From: Streptomyces sp. NBC_00353 | Lineage (GTDB): Bacteria; Actinomycetota; Actinomycetes; Streptomycetales; Streptomycetaceae | NCBI RefSeq assembly: GCF_036108815.1 | Contig: NZ_CP107985.1 | Location: 1,860,001-1,924,000, forward strand | Reading direction: 5' to 3' | Length of the DNA stretch: 64,000 nucleotides | Part shown: piece after piece, positions 19,216 through 27,340 of the stretch | Position numbering within the stretch: position 1 is the first letter of the stretch | How the letters are laid out: each line of letters starts with the position of its first letter | The notes under the pieces: generated by a model | What the model saw: only the letters and a program-made list of their open reading frames with translations | Databases searched by the model: none | What the model was told of the DNA's origin: nothing | Made by a program: the position numbers and the translations under genes

Positions 19216-20378
19216 GCCCCGGCCTCCAGGATTCCGCCAAGCGTCCGGTCGACCGGCCCGGTGCCCGACACCGGTACGGCACTGGGCAGTTGGGGCAGCG
19301 TGTCGAAGAGCTCCTGGAGCTCCTTGCAGTCCGGGTTCTTGCCGCCGGCGTCCCCTGTGGTCCTCAGCAGCGAGCAGAGCAGCGCGGCCGGATCCTGGGG
19401 CTGGTCCACGTTGTTACGGGTGTCGAGGGTGCCGGACGAGGGGTTGTAGGCGTTCTGCAGGTTGGAGAGCCCGGCCGGCGCGACCTCCAGCAGCTCCGCC
19501 AGGGCGGCACGCTGGGTGACCAGCACCTTGGTGACCTTGCTGAGCCCCTTCACATCCGCCGTCAGCGCCTTCTTGTTGCTGCGTACGAACGCGGCCACAT
19601 CGCCCAGCGCCACCCCCAGATGCCGCAGCGCCGCCGCCAGGTCCTTTCGTTCCCCGGCGAGCTGGTCGGCCACGTCGGAGAGGCTGTCGTTGAACGACCG
19701 CACGTTCTTGTCGTCGGCGGCCAGCGCCGCGGTGAACACCTGCAGATTCCGTACGGTGCCGAACAGGTCCTTTCGGCCGTCGGAGAGGGTGGTGACCGCC
19801 AGTGACAGGCCCTCGACCGTCTGGTTGAGCTGTGCGCCCTGGCCGTCGAGGTTGTCCGCGCTCACCCCGAGCAACCGGGACAGCGAACCGTCCTCGTTGG
19901 CGCCTTTCGGGCCGAACGCCGCGGCTGTCGTGTGCAGGCTGTCGAAGATTCGGTCCAGCTCGACCGGCACAGCCGTGCGGCTCTCCGGGATGAACGCGCC
20001 GTCCTCCATCACGGGACCGCCACGGTAGACGGGCAGCAGCTGTACGTAACGGTCGCTGACGACCGAGGAGTTGATGATCGCGGCCTGCGCGTTCGCGGGA
20101 ATCCTGCGCCCGGGCTCGTACTCAAGCTCCACCCGCACGTGGCCGCCTTCCGGCGTGATCTTCCCGACCTCACCGACGCGGACGCCGAGGACGCGTACGT
20201 CCGAGCCGGGGTGGAGGCCGACGGTGCGCGGGAAGTACGCGGTGACATGGACAGGGGTTGAGCGCGGCCACAGGACGACTGCCGCCGTGCCCGCAACGAG
20301 CGCGAACGCGACGACCAGGGCCAGCCGCCGGGCAAGACGTCCCCTCGGTGTGAGAGGCGGTATGAAACGGGTCCTCAT
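19212..20378 (-). CDS. mceD: MCE-family protein, position D
   Basis: 388 residues from the ATG that overlaps the mceC stop (ATGA, 20375-20378) and follows GGAGG. One TM anchor (LALVVAFALVAGTAAVVLW) near residue 20-40, MCE domain (VGLHPGSDVRVLGVRVGEVGKI), then the long helical region with heptad-like Leu. Forms part of the heterohexameric channel with the other MceA-F proteins. Confidence 0.93.
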   Translation of the reverse strand: MRTRFIPPLTPRGRLARRLALVVAFALVAGTAAVVLWPRSTPVHVTAYFPRTVGLHPGSDVRVLGVRVGEVGKITPEGGHVRVELEYEPGRRIPANAQAAIINSSVVSDRYVQLLPVYRGGPVMEDGAFIPESRTAVPVELDRIFDSLHTTAAAFGPKGANEDGSLSRLLGVSADNLDGQGAQLNQTVEGLSLAVTTLSDGRKDLFGTVRNLQVFTAALAADDKNVRSFNDSLSDVADQLAGERKDLAAALRHLGVALGDVAAFVRSNKKALTADVKGLSKVTKVLVTQRAALAELLEVAPAGLSNLQNAYNPSSGTLDTRNNVDQPQDPAALLCSLLRTTGDAGGKNPDCKELQELFDTLPQLPSAVPVSGTGPVDRTLGGILEAGA

Positions 20379-21355
20379 CGCGAGCCTCCCGTCCGCGGAA
20401 CCGCCGGAGCGGCGACCACGTTCTGGATATAGCTGTCGAACCACCGCCCGTTGCCGAGGGTGTTGGTGAACACCCGCACGTAGGGCGCGAGCAACTTGAT
20501 GCTTCGGTCGAGGCTCGCCTGGTTGCGTTCGAGCATGGTGACCACCGAGTTGAGCCCTTTGAGCGCCGGGCCGATCTGCTTACGGTTCTCCTCGACCAGG
20601 CCGGAGAGCTGGATGCCGACCGCGGCCGAGCTCTTGAGCAGCGAGTGGATCGCCGCCCGCCGCCTGGCGATCTCCTTGAAGAGCTTGTCGCCGTCCCTGA
20701 CCAGTACGACGAACTCCTCGGAGCGGTTCTTCAGCACACCGGTGACCCCATGGGCGTGATCGAGGAGTTGCCGCAGCGACTGATCGCGGGAGGCGACCGT
20801 CCGGGAGATCTTCGACAGGCCCTTGATGGACGCCCGTACCTCGGTCGGCGAATCCTCGAAGGTGGCGGAGATGGTGTCGAGAGCCTTCGCCAGCCGAGCT
20901 GTGTCGACCTTCTCCGTGGTGGTTGTCAGATCACTGAACGCTGCCACGACGTCGTACACGGGAACCGTCCGGTTCAGCGGAATCTCGCTGCCGGGCCGCA
21001 GCTGCCCGGTGCCCTTCGGCTGCAGTGCGAGGTACTTCGCGCCCAGGATCGTCTTGACCCTGATGGCAGCCCCGGTCCGGGTGCCGAACTCGGGCTGTCC
21101 CTTGACCCGGAAGGTGACTTTGACATGGTCACCGTCCAGGTCGACCTCGTCGACCTTGCCCACCTTGACCCCGGCGATCCGCACCTCGTCGCCGGGCTTG
21201 AGGCCGCCCGCCTCGGCGAAGGCCGCACTGTACGTCTCGCCGTCGCCGATCAACGGCAGGCTGTCGGCGTTGAACGCGGCCAAGGCCAGCAGCACGAGCG
21301 TGGTGATGCCCACGGCTCCGATCACCACAGGATTCTTCTCGCGGAACGTAATCAT
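20375..21355 (-). CDS. mceC: MCE-family protein, position C
   Basis: 326 residues, the shortest of the six. TM anchor (VIGAVGITTLVLLALAAF) near residues 10-30, MCE domain (GGLKPGDEVRIAGVKVGKVDEV), then helical region ending in RWFDSYIQNVV, the conserved tail of this position. Overlaps mceB by 4 bases (21352-21355). Confidence 0.93.
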   Translation of the reverse strand: MITFREKNPVVIGAVGITTLVLLALAAFNADSLPLIGDGETYSAAFAEAGGLKPGDEVRIAGVKVGKVDEVDLDGDHVKVTFRVKGQPEFGTRTGAAIRVKTILGAKYLALQPKGTGQLRPGSEIPLNRTVPVYDVVAAFSDLTTTTEKVDTARLAKALDTISATFEDSPTEVRASIKGLSKISRTVASRDQSLRQLLDHAHGVTGVLKNRSEEFVVLVRDGDKLFKEIARRRAAIHSLLKSSAAVGIQLSGLVEENRKQIGPALKGLNSVVTMLERNQASLDRSIKLLAPYVRVFTNTLGNGRWFDSYIQNVVAAPAVPRTGGSR

Positions 21356-22386
21356 GAGCACCTCGCCCGGGCCACATGGAGCTCGGGGGTGAGGACCTCC
21401 CTGGTCTTCGGCAGCACGATCCGGCCGTCGAAGTCACAGAGGTAGAAGTTGAACCAGGAGCCGTACGAGGCGGTCCCTGTCAGCTTGTTGAGCTTGCTCG
21501 GCAGCCGCTTCAGCACGCCCTCCACGGTCTTCTCGTTCGCGTTCAGCGTTCCGGTGAGGTCTCGCAGCCCGGCGATGTCGTCGCGCAGCGGAGGCCGAGC
21601 ATCCTGGAGGAGGCCCGAGGTGGCCTCGGTCAGCCCGTCGATGCCCGCCAGTGACGCGCCGATCGGCTTACGGTCGGCGGAGAGGCCGGAGATCAGCCGT
21701 TGCAGCTGCTTGAGGAGGCCGGAGAAGCGGGCATCGCGCTTGTCCAGAGTCCCCAGCACCGTGTTGAGGTTGTCGATCACGGAGCCGATCAGTTCGTCGC
21801 GATCGGCGATAGTCGTGGTGAGCGACGCGGTGTGCGCGAGCAGGCTGTTGACGGTCCCTCCTTCGCCCTGCAGGGTCTTGATGATTTCGGTGGCGAGCTG
21901 GTTGACGTCTTCCGGGCTCAGCGCCGCGAACAAGGGCTTGAACCCGCCGAGCAGGGCGTTGAGATCGAGCGCGGGCTTCGTCCTGGCGAGCGGGATCACG
22001 CCGCCCGGCTTGAGGCGCGTACCGTCGCCCGCGCCCTCGGTCAGGGCGACATAGCGCGACCCCACCAGACTCCGGTAGCGGATGACCGCGCCGGTGCTGC
22101 TCAGCAGCGGCCGGTCACGTGAGACGGTGAACGTCACCTCGGCCAGCGTGCGGTCCTTGATCGCGATGTCCTGGACCTCGCCGACGCGAACTCCGGCCAC
22201 CCTGATGTCGTCGCCCTCCTCCAGGCTGGTGACATCGCTGAACACCGCCCGGTAGGTGTCCTCGGGAGTGAAGGAGATATTGACGATGGTCGCCGCGAGC
22301 AGCGCGGTCGCCAGCACCGTCACCACCGCGAACACACTGAATTTGACCAGCGGCGCCATGGCATCGGTGGCACGTGCTCTCCTCAT
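21352..22386 (-). CDS. mceB: MCE-family protein, position B
   Basis: 344 residues. TM anchor (FSVFAVVTVLATALLAATI) at residues 16-34, MCE domain (TSLEEGDDIRVAGVRVGEVQDI), helical domain, and the position-B tail GSWFNFYLCDFDGRI near the C-terminus. Overlaps mceA by 4 bases (22383-22386). Confidence 0.93.
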   Translation of the reverse strand: MRRARATDAMAPLVKFSVFAVVTVLATALLAATIVNISFTPEDTYRAVFSDVTSLEEGDDIRVAGVRVGEVQDIAIKDRTLAEVTFTVSRDRPLLSSTGAVIRYRSLVGSRYVALTEGAGDGTRLKPGGVIPLARTKPALDLNALLGGFKPLFAALSPEDVNQLATEIIKTLQGEGGTVNSLLAHTASLTTTIADRDELIGSVIDNLNTVLGTLDKRDARFSGLLKQLQRLISGLSADRKPIGASLAGIDGLTEATSGLLQDARPPLRDDIAGLRDLTGTLNANEKTVEGVLKRLPSKLNKLTGTASYGSWFNFYLCDFDGRIVLPKTREVLTPELHVARARCS

Positions 22387-23651
22387 GCGACGCTCACCGC
22401 CGTTCCGCGGGCCATCGGGCCGAACAGCAGCGTCGCGACCGCGGGCACCCGGTCGGCCGGCACCCCGAGGACGGGGGCCACGAGCGAGCCGACGGCCTCC
22501 TGCTCGGCCGCGGTGGCGGACACGCCGGCTCGGCCGGGCGGTCCGCCCGCGCCTGTCCGCGACGTACCGTCGTCGAGATGGACATCGGGTGCGGGGACAT
22601 GGGGGTTGGGCAGGCCCCTGCAGTCGGGTCCTGAGCGCTCTGCATAGCGCGGTTCCTCACCGGGTCGGTACGCGGGCCGTGGGCGGACGAATTCGAGCGT
22701 GATGTGCATCTCTCCGCCCCTGAACGCCTCTTCGGACGCCGCCTCCTGCTTCACCAGGCCGTCGAGGAGGCAGGGGTATTCGGGTGCGTAGCGGGCGAAC
22801 AGCGCCAGTGTGGGCCGGGAGACACGGCCGAGCGTGATGAGCCGGTCGCCGTTGCCGTCGAAGAACTTCTCCGCGGTGCCGGCGACCGTGGTGGTCGTCT
22901 TCAGAGCCTCGGCCAACCGGTCCTGCTGCTCGACGACTGTGCGGCTGGTGGTGACGGAGTTGCGCAGGACCCGCATCAGATCGGGTGCGGCGTCGCCGTA
23001 CACCTCCGCCACATCGGCGAAGCGCGCGATGTCCTCCTTGATGGACGGCATATGGGGGTTGAGGTTGTGCAAGTAGCCTTCGACGCGGGTCAGATTGGCG
23101 CCGATGCGATCCCCGCGCCCTTCCAGAGCGGAGGCGAACGCGGACAGGGTGGCGTTGAGCTCCGCGGGCCGTACGGTGCGCAACAGCGGCAGCAGGTCGT
23201 TCATCAGCTGCTGCAGCTCGATGCCGACCGTCGTGCGGTCCTGGGTGATGACATCGCCGGCGCGGATGTGCCGGGCGCCCGACCCGCGCGGCGGCACCAG
23301 GTCGACGAACTTCTCGCCGAACAGCGTCTTGGGCAGCAGTCGGGCGTGCACATCGGCCGGGATACGCGAGACGTGCTCCGGCTCGAGCGCGATGGTGAGA
23401 GTCGCCTTCTCACCGTCGGCCCGCACCGCGCGCACCTCGCCGACCAGCAGCCCGCGCAGTTTGACGTCGGCCCGCGGGTCCAGCTGGTTGCCCAGCGTGT
23501 CGGCCTCCAGCGTGATGCGTACGACCGAGGTGAACACCTGTTGGTAGACGGCCACGGACAGCGACAGCAACAGCGCCATCACCACGAGGAAGGCGACGCC
23601 GTACAGCCTCAGCCGGGTGCCTCGTGCCACGGTCGGTCCTGGAATGCGCAT
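22383..23651 (-). CDS. mceA: MCE-family protein, position A
   Basis: 422 residues. TM anchor (YGVAFLVVMALLLSLSVAV) near residues 17-35, MCE domain (LDPRADVKLRGLLVGEVRAV), helical region, and the tail with YAPEYPCLLDGL typical of MceA. Six bases separate it from the YrbE stop; it is the only spaced junction in this part of the operon. Confidence 0.93.
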   Translation of the reverse strand: MRIPGPTVARGTRLRLYGVAFLVVMALLLSLSVAVYQQVFTSVVRITLEADTLGNQLDPRADVKLRGLLVGEVRAVRADGEKATLTIALEPEHVSRIPADVHARLLPKTLFGEKFVDLVPPRGSGARHIRAGDVITQDRTTVGIELQQLMNDLLPLLRTVRPAELNATLSAFASALEGRGDRIGANLTRVEGYLHNLNPHMPSIKEDIARFADVAEVYGDAAPDLMRVLRNSVTTSRTVVEQQDRLAEALKTTTTVAGTAEKFFDGNGDRLITLGRVSRPTLALFARYAPEYPCLLDGLVKQEAASEEAFRGGEMHITLEFVRPRPAYRPGEEPRYAERSGPDCRGLPNPHVPAPDVHLDDGTSRTGAGGPPGRAGVSATAAEQEAVGSLVAPVLGVPADRVPAVATLLFGPMARGTAVSVA

Positions 23652-23657
23652 CGCTCG

Positions 23658-24467
23658 TTACCCCGCAATCCGTACGGTCGTATTGGCGCCCCAGATCGCC
23701 AGGCTGAGGAAGAAGTCGAGTACGTTGATGGCGACGATGGAGGTGCGCACCGCACGGCCGACCGCGACGCCGACGCCGGCCGGGCCACCGCTCGTGTAGT
23801 AGCCGTAGTAGCAGTGCACAAGGATGATCACGACGGCGAATACGATCACCTTGCCGAAGGACCAGAACACGTCGACCGGCGGCAGATACTGCTGGAAGTA
23901 GTGGTCGTAGGTGCCGGTGGACTGTCCGTAGTAGCCGGTGGTGATGGTGCGTGCGGCGAAATACGAGGACAGCAGCCCGATCACATAGAGCGGGATCACG
24001 GCGACGAAGCCGGCGATCATCCGGGTGGTCACCAGGTACGGCAGCGAGGGAACACCCATCACCTCGAGCGCGTCCGTCTCCTCGCTGATCCGCATCGCGC
24101 CGAGTTGGGCGGTGAACCCGGCGCCGACCGTCGCGGACAGGGCGAGACCCGCCACCAGCGGTGCGATCTCACGGGTGTTGAAGTACGCCGAGAGGAACGC
24201 CACGAAGTTCGAAGTGCCCAGCTGGTTCAGCGCCGCGTACCCCTGCAGGCCGACCTCGGTGCCGGTGAAGAAGGACAGGAAGGCGATGACACCGACGGTT
24301 CCGCCGACGACGGCCAGCGCGCCGCGGCCGAAGCTCACCTCCGCGAGCAGCCGCAGGATCTCCTTCTTGTAGCGGCGCAGGGTCCGTCCGGTCCAGGTCA
24401 GTGAGCGCCCGTAGAAGGCCAGTTGGGTGCCCAGCTCCTCGAGCCATTGCGTGAGTCCCATCCTCAT
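23658..24467 (-). CDS. yrbEB: YrbE/MlaE-type ABC permease, second copy
   Basis: 269 residues with five or six TM helices. The MlaE signature is GLALSATVGAGFTAQLGAMRISEETDALEVM: conserved EETDALEVMG is the coupling helix that contacts the MceG ATPase. It pairs with the preceding YrbE as a heterodimer. Start at ATG 24467 overlaps the upstream stop; ATG 24461, six bases behind AAGGG, is also possible. Confidence 0.94.
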   Translation of the reverse strand: MRMGLTQWLEELGTQLAFYGRSLTWTGRTLRRYKKEILRLLAEVSFGRGALAVVGGTVGVIAFLSFFTGTEVGLQGYAALNQLGTSNFVAFLSAYFNTREIAPLVAGLALSATVGAGFTAQLGAMRISEETDALEVMGVPSLPYLVTTRMIAGFVAVIPLYVIGLLSSYFAARTITTGYYGQSTGTYDHYFQQYLPPVDVFWSFGKVIVFAVVIILVHCYYGYYTSGGPAGVGVAVGRAVRTSIVAINVLDFFLSLAIWGANTTVRIAG

Positions 24468-25234
24468 CCCTTCTGCGGCACGATCTGGAAGTAGGCGGCG
24501 GTCATCACGAAGTTGGTGACGAACAGCAGCATGAAAGTGATCACCACAGACTGATTCACGGCGTCGCCCACGCCCTTCGGGCCGCCCTTGGCGGTAAGTC
24601 CCTTGTACGAGGCGACGATCGCGGCGATGGCGCCGAAGACCAGGGCCTTCAGCTCGGCCGCCCACAGGTCCGACAGCTGGGCGAGGGTGGTGAACGACGC
24701 GAGATAGGCGCCGGGCGTGCCGTTCTGCAGGATCACGTTGAAGAAGTAGCCGCCGGCCACGCCGACGACCGAGACCAGGCCGTTGAGCAGGACCGCCACC
24801 ACCATCGAGGCCAGTACGCGCGGTACGACCAGGCGGTGGACAGGGTCGATGCCCAGTACCTCCATGGCGTCGATCTCCTCGCGGATCTTCCGCGCCCCGA
24901 GGTCCGCGCAGATCGCGGTACCTCCCGCCCCGGCGATCAGCAGCGCCGTCACGATCGGCGAGGCCTCGCGCAGCACGGCCAGGACGGACGCAGCTCCGGC
25001 GAAGGACTGCGCGCCCAGCTGCCGGGTCAGACTGCCGATCTGCAGGGCGATCACGGCGCCGAAGGGAATGGACACCAGCGCGGTCGGCAGGACCGTCACA
25101 CTGGCGATGAACCACGCCTGCTGGATGAACTCCCTTGCCTGGAAGGGGCGTCTGGGCATCGTCCGCAGGACGTCCAGACCCAGCGCGAAGAGGTTGCCCG
25201 AGTGCCTCAGCGCTCCGGTGGGCGACAGGCTCAT
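24464..25234 (-). CDS. yrbEA: YrbE/MlaE-type ABC permease, first copy
   Basis: 256 residues. Amphipathic N-terminus, then TM helices and the coupling motif KIREEIDAMEVLGIDPVHRL. First permease of the Mce importer. Its ATG overlaps the MceG stop (25231-25234) and is preceded by AAGGGGGG. Confidence 0.94.
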   Translation of the reverse strand: MSLSPTGALRHSGNLFALGLDVLRTMPRRPFQAREFIQQAWFIASVTVLPTALVSIPFGAVIALQIGSLTRQLGAQSFAGAASVLAVLREASPIVTALLIAGAGGTAICADLGARKIREEIDAMEVLGIDPVHRLVVPRVLASMVVAVLLNGLVSVVGVAGGYFFNVILQNGTPGAYLASFTTLAQLSDLWAAELKALVFGAIAAIVASYKGLTAKGGPKGVGDAVNQSVVITFMLLFVTNFVMTAAYFQIVPQKG

Positions 25235-26190
25235 ATGCCCGCCCCCCTTCCGCGCACTGCGGCCCTCACCTGTCGCAGCGCCTCCCGCTCGGCGATCGCC
25301 TCCCAGCGCGGCGGGCGGGTGATCCCTGCGGTTGGCAGAAGACGTGGAGTCAGCTCGGGCAGGCCCCGCGGCACGGGATCGGCGTCATCGCCGAGCTGCG
25401 CCAGCTCCTGTTCGACCTGGGCCGCGTCCTTCTCCTCGGCCATGCCGATCGGCCCCTGCATCCGGCCGTTGAGGAATTGCCGTACCACCGGCTCCTCGCT
25501 GGTCAGCAGCTTCTCCCGGGGGCCGAACATCACCAGCTCGCGCCGGAACAGCAGCCCGATGTTGTCCGGGACCTGCCGCGCCGACGCGATGTCGTGGGTG
25601 ACGATCAGAAAAGTCGCGTCGATCTGCGCGTTGAGGTCGACGATCAGCTGGTTGAGATAGGCCACCCGGACCGGGTCGAGCCCCGAGTCCGGCTCGTCGA
25701 AGAGGATGATCTCCGGATCGAGAACCAGGGCCCTGGCCAGTCCGGCCCGTTTGCGCATACCGCCGGATATCTCGCCGGGCAGCTTCTCCTCGGCACCGAT
25801 CAGGCCGACCATGTCCATCTTCTCGAGCACGATCCCTCTGATCGCGCTCTCCGGCTTGCGGGTGTGCTCCCGCAGCGGGAAGGCGATGTTGTCGTAGAGG
25901 TTCATGGACCCGAACAGCGCGCCGTCCTGGAACAGCACGCCGAACAGCTTCCGCACCTCGTACAGGTCGTGTTCGCGCAGGGCGGTGATGTCCGTACCCG
26001 CGATCCGGATCGACCCGCGTTCGGGCTTGAGCAGCCCGACGAGCGTCTTGAGGAACACCGACTTGCCGGTGCCCGAAGGACCGAGCATCACCGAGACCTC
26101 GCCGGCGGGCAGCGTCAGCGAAACGTCCTGCCAGATGACCTGGTGACCGAAGGACTTGGTCAGCCCTTCCACGCAGATCTCGACACCCAT
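25231..26190 (-). CDS. mceG: MceG/Mkl-type ATPase of the Mce transporter
   Basis: 319 residues. Walker A GPSGTGKS near residue 37-44, Q-loop VLFQDGALF, signature SGGMRKRAGLARAL, Walker B IILFDEPDSGLDP and H-loop IVTHD. The C-terminal 70 residues (GMAEEKDAAQVEQELAQLG onward) match the extension of the Mce-specific ATPases that stabilises the complex. Start at ATG 26190 with AAGGG eight bases upstream. In mycobacteria mceG lies apart from the mce operons; here it leads the operon. Confidence 0.95.
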   Translation of the reverse strand: MGVEICVEGLTKSFGHQVIWQDVSLTLPAGEVSVMLGPSGTGKSVFLKTLVGLLKPERGSIRIAGTDITALREHDLYEVRKLFGVLFQDGALFGSMNLYDNIAFPLREHTRKPESAIRGIVLEKMDMVGLIGAEEKLPGEISGGMRKRAGLARALVLDPEIILFDEPDSGLDPVRVAYLNQLIVDLNAQIDATFLIVTHDIASARQVPDNIGLLFRRELVMFGPREKLLTSEEPVVRQFLNGRMQGPIGMAEEKDAAQVEQELAQLGDDADPVPRGLPELTPRLLPTAGITRPPRWEAIAEREALRQVRAAVRGRGAGI

Positions 26191-26262
26191 CCGGTTCACC
26201 CTTCAGCCGTGTAGCAGCTCCGACATCTGCTCTACGAGGAAGGGCGGCCCGTCCGTCGCTGC

Positions 26263-26300
26263 GGACCGAAGATTTTTTCCGGACGGTTCCCGAAGGTTCC
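26263..26300 (-). promoter_or_regulatory. Candidate ECF-type promoter of the mce operon
   Basis: On the minus strand GGAACC occurs twice as a direct repeat (26300-26295 and 26290-26285, separated by TTCG). From the inner copy, 18 bases lead to GTCC (26266-26263), an arrangement like the GGAAC...GTC promoters of extracytoplasmic-function sigma factors. Transcription would begin about 65 bases before mceG. The sigma gene is directly upstream. Spacing is at the long end for such promoters, so this is tentative. Confidence 0.35.
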
Positions 26301-27286
26301 TACGGGTGGGGGATCGGCGACGCCGCGTCCGTCGCGTCGGCCGGTAGGGCCACCGTGGGCAGTGAGGTCGACGGCAACGGTGCCGACGGCAGGTCGGTCA
26401 GACCGGGTACCGGAACCTCCGGCACGGCCGGCACCTCCGGGACGGCCGGAGTGCTCAGCGGCAGAGCCGGCAGCGCAACCCGGGGCAATGGCGTGAGCAA
26501 GGGACCACCGGAACGCCGCCCGGCGTCCGCAGCGCCCCGCGCCGGCCCGGTGGGAGTGGATGCGGTCGGCGGTGCCGTACGGGTGAGGGCCGGCTCCCGC
26601 GCATCCGCGGCCTGTGAGACCCCGGGGGACGCCGGACGCGACGAACCGGGCCCGTCACCGTCATGAACGTACGGGAGGAGAATCAGGCCCGCGAACGCCA
26701 GCGTCGCCGCTGTAGAGGCCACCGCCACTGCGTGGGCGTTCCCGCCCCGTGGGCGGCCGTGCCCGACCAGCCACAGGGCGAGGCCCAGCGTGGCCGCCAG
26801 CGAATGGCGCAGCGTCCGGCGGGCCCGAGCCAGCAGGGACTCGACGGTGCGGTAACTCAGCCCCATCTTCACGGCGACCTGGCCGACGTCCAGATCCTCG
26901 GACTTCAGCCACAGGGCCTCGGCCTGGCGGGCGGGCAGTTCATCGCTGTGGCGGGCGAGCCACCTCGCCTCGGCGCGGTCGCAGACAGCCTCCTCGACCG
27001 GCACCGGGACCGGCGAGAGAAGCCGCGGGTTGCTGCGCACCTCGCTCTCCCGGTTGACCTGCCGGTAGCGGTCCACGCACAGCCGCATCGTCACCGTCGT
27101 CAGCCACGCGCCCAGCCGCTCGTCGTCCAGTTCCGGGTGCTCCACTGCGCGCAGCATCGCCTCGTGTACGGCGTCCTCGGCGTCCTCCGGACTCATGGAT
27201 CTGCGCCGGGCCACCTTGAGCAGTTGCTCGCGGTGGCTCCACGCGCGCTGCCACCGGTCGTCGGCCGCGTTTGTGTCCGTCGCCAT
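26300..27286 (-). CDS. Sigma-70/ECF-type sigma factor with a C-terminal TM segment and Pro-rich tail
   Basis: 328 residues. Residues 15-80 form sigma region 2 (SPEDAEDAVHEAMLRAVEH and WLTTVTMRLCVDRYRQ) and 110-160 form region 4 with a helix-turn-helix (VGQVAVKMGLSYRTVESLLARARRTLR). Unlike usual ECF factors it continues: a TM helix at about 185-207 (AVAVASTAATLAFAGLILL), perhaps preceded by a short hydrophobic patch at 163-174, then about 120 extracellular residues rich in Pro, Ala, Leu. It lies 54 bases behind the transglycosylase and 109 ahead of mceG. ATG follows AAGGGG. No separate anti-sigma gene is near, so the tail may take that role (inference). Confidence 0.85.
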   Translation of the reverse strand: MATDTNAADDRWQRAWSHREQLLKVARRRSMSPEDAEDAVHEAMLRAVEHPELDDERLGAWLTTVTMRLCVDRYRQVNRESEVRSNPRLLSPVPVPVEEAVCDRAEARWLARHSDELPARQAEALWLKSEDLDVGQVAVKMGLSYRTVESLLARARRTLRHSLAATLGLALWLVGHGRPRGGNAHAVAVASTAATLAFAGLILLPYVHDGDGPGSSRPASPGVSQAADAREPALTRTAPPTASTPTGPARGAADAGRRSGGPLLTPLPRVALPALPLSTPAVPEVPAVPEVPVPGLTDLPSAPLPSTSLPTVALPADATDAASPIPHP

Positions 27287-27340
27287 GAGGGCCCCTTCGC
27301 GCTCACCCGGCCGAGCATGGTTCGGCCCGGCGCGGGGAGA

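Noticed and set aside
22704..24404. 566-codon plus-strand frame across mceA and yrbE
   Set aside because: His/Arg/Gln-rich antisense frame with no known motifs.
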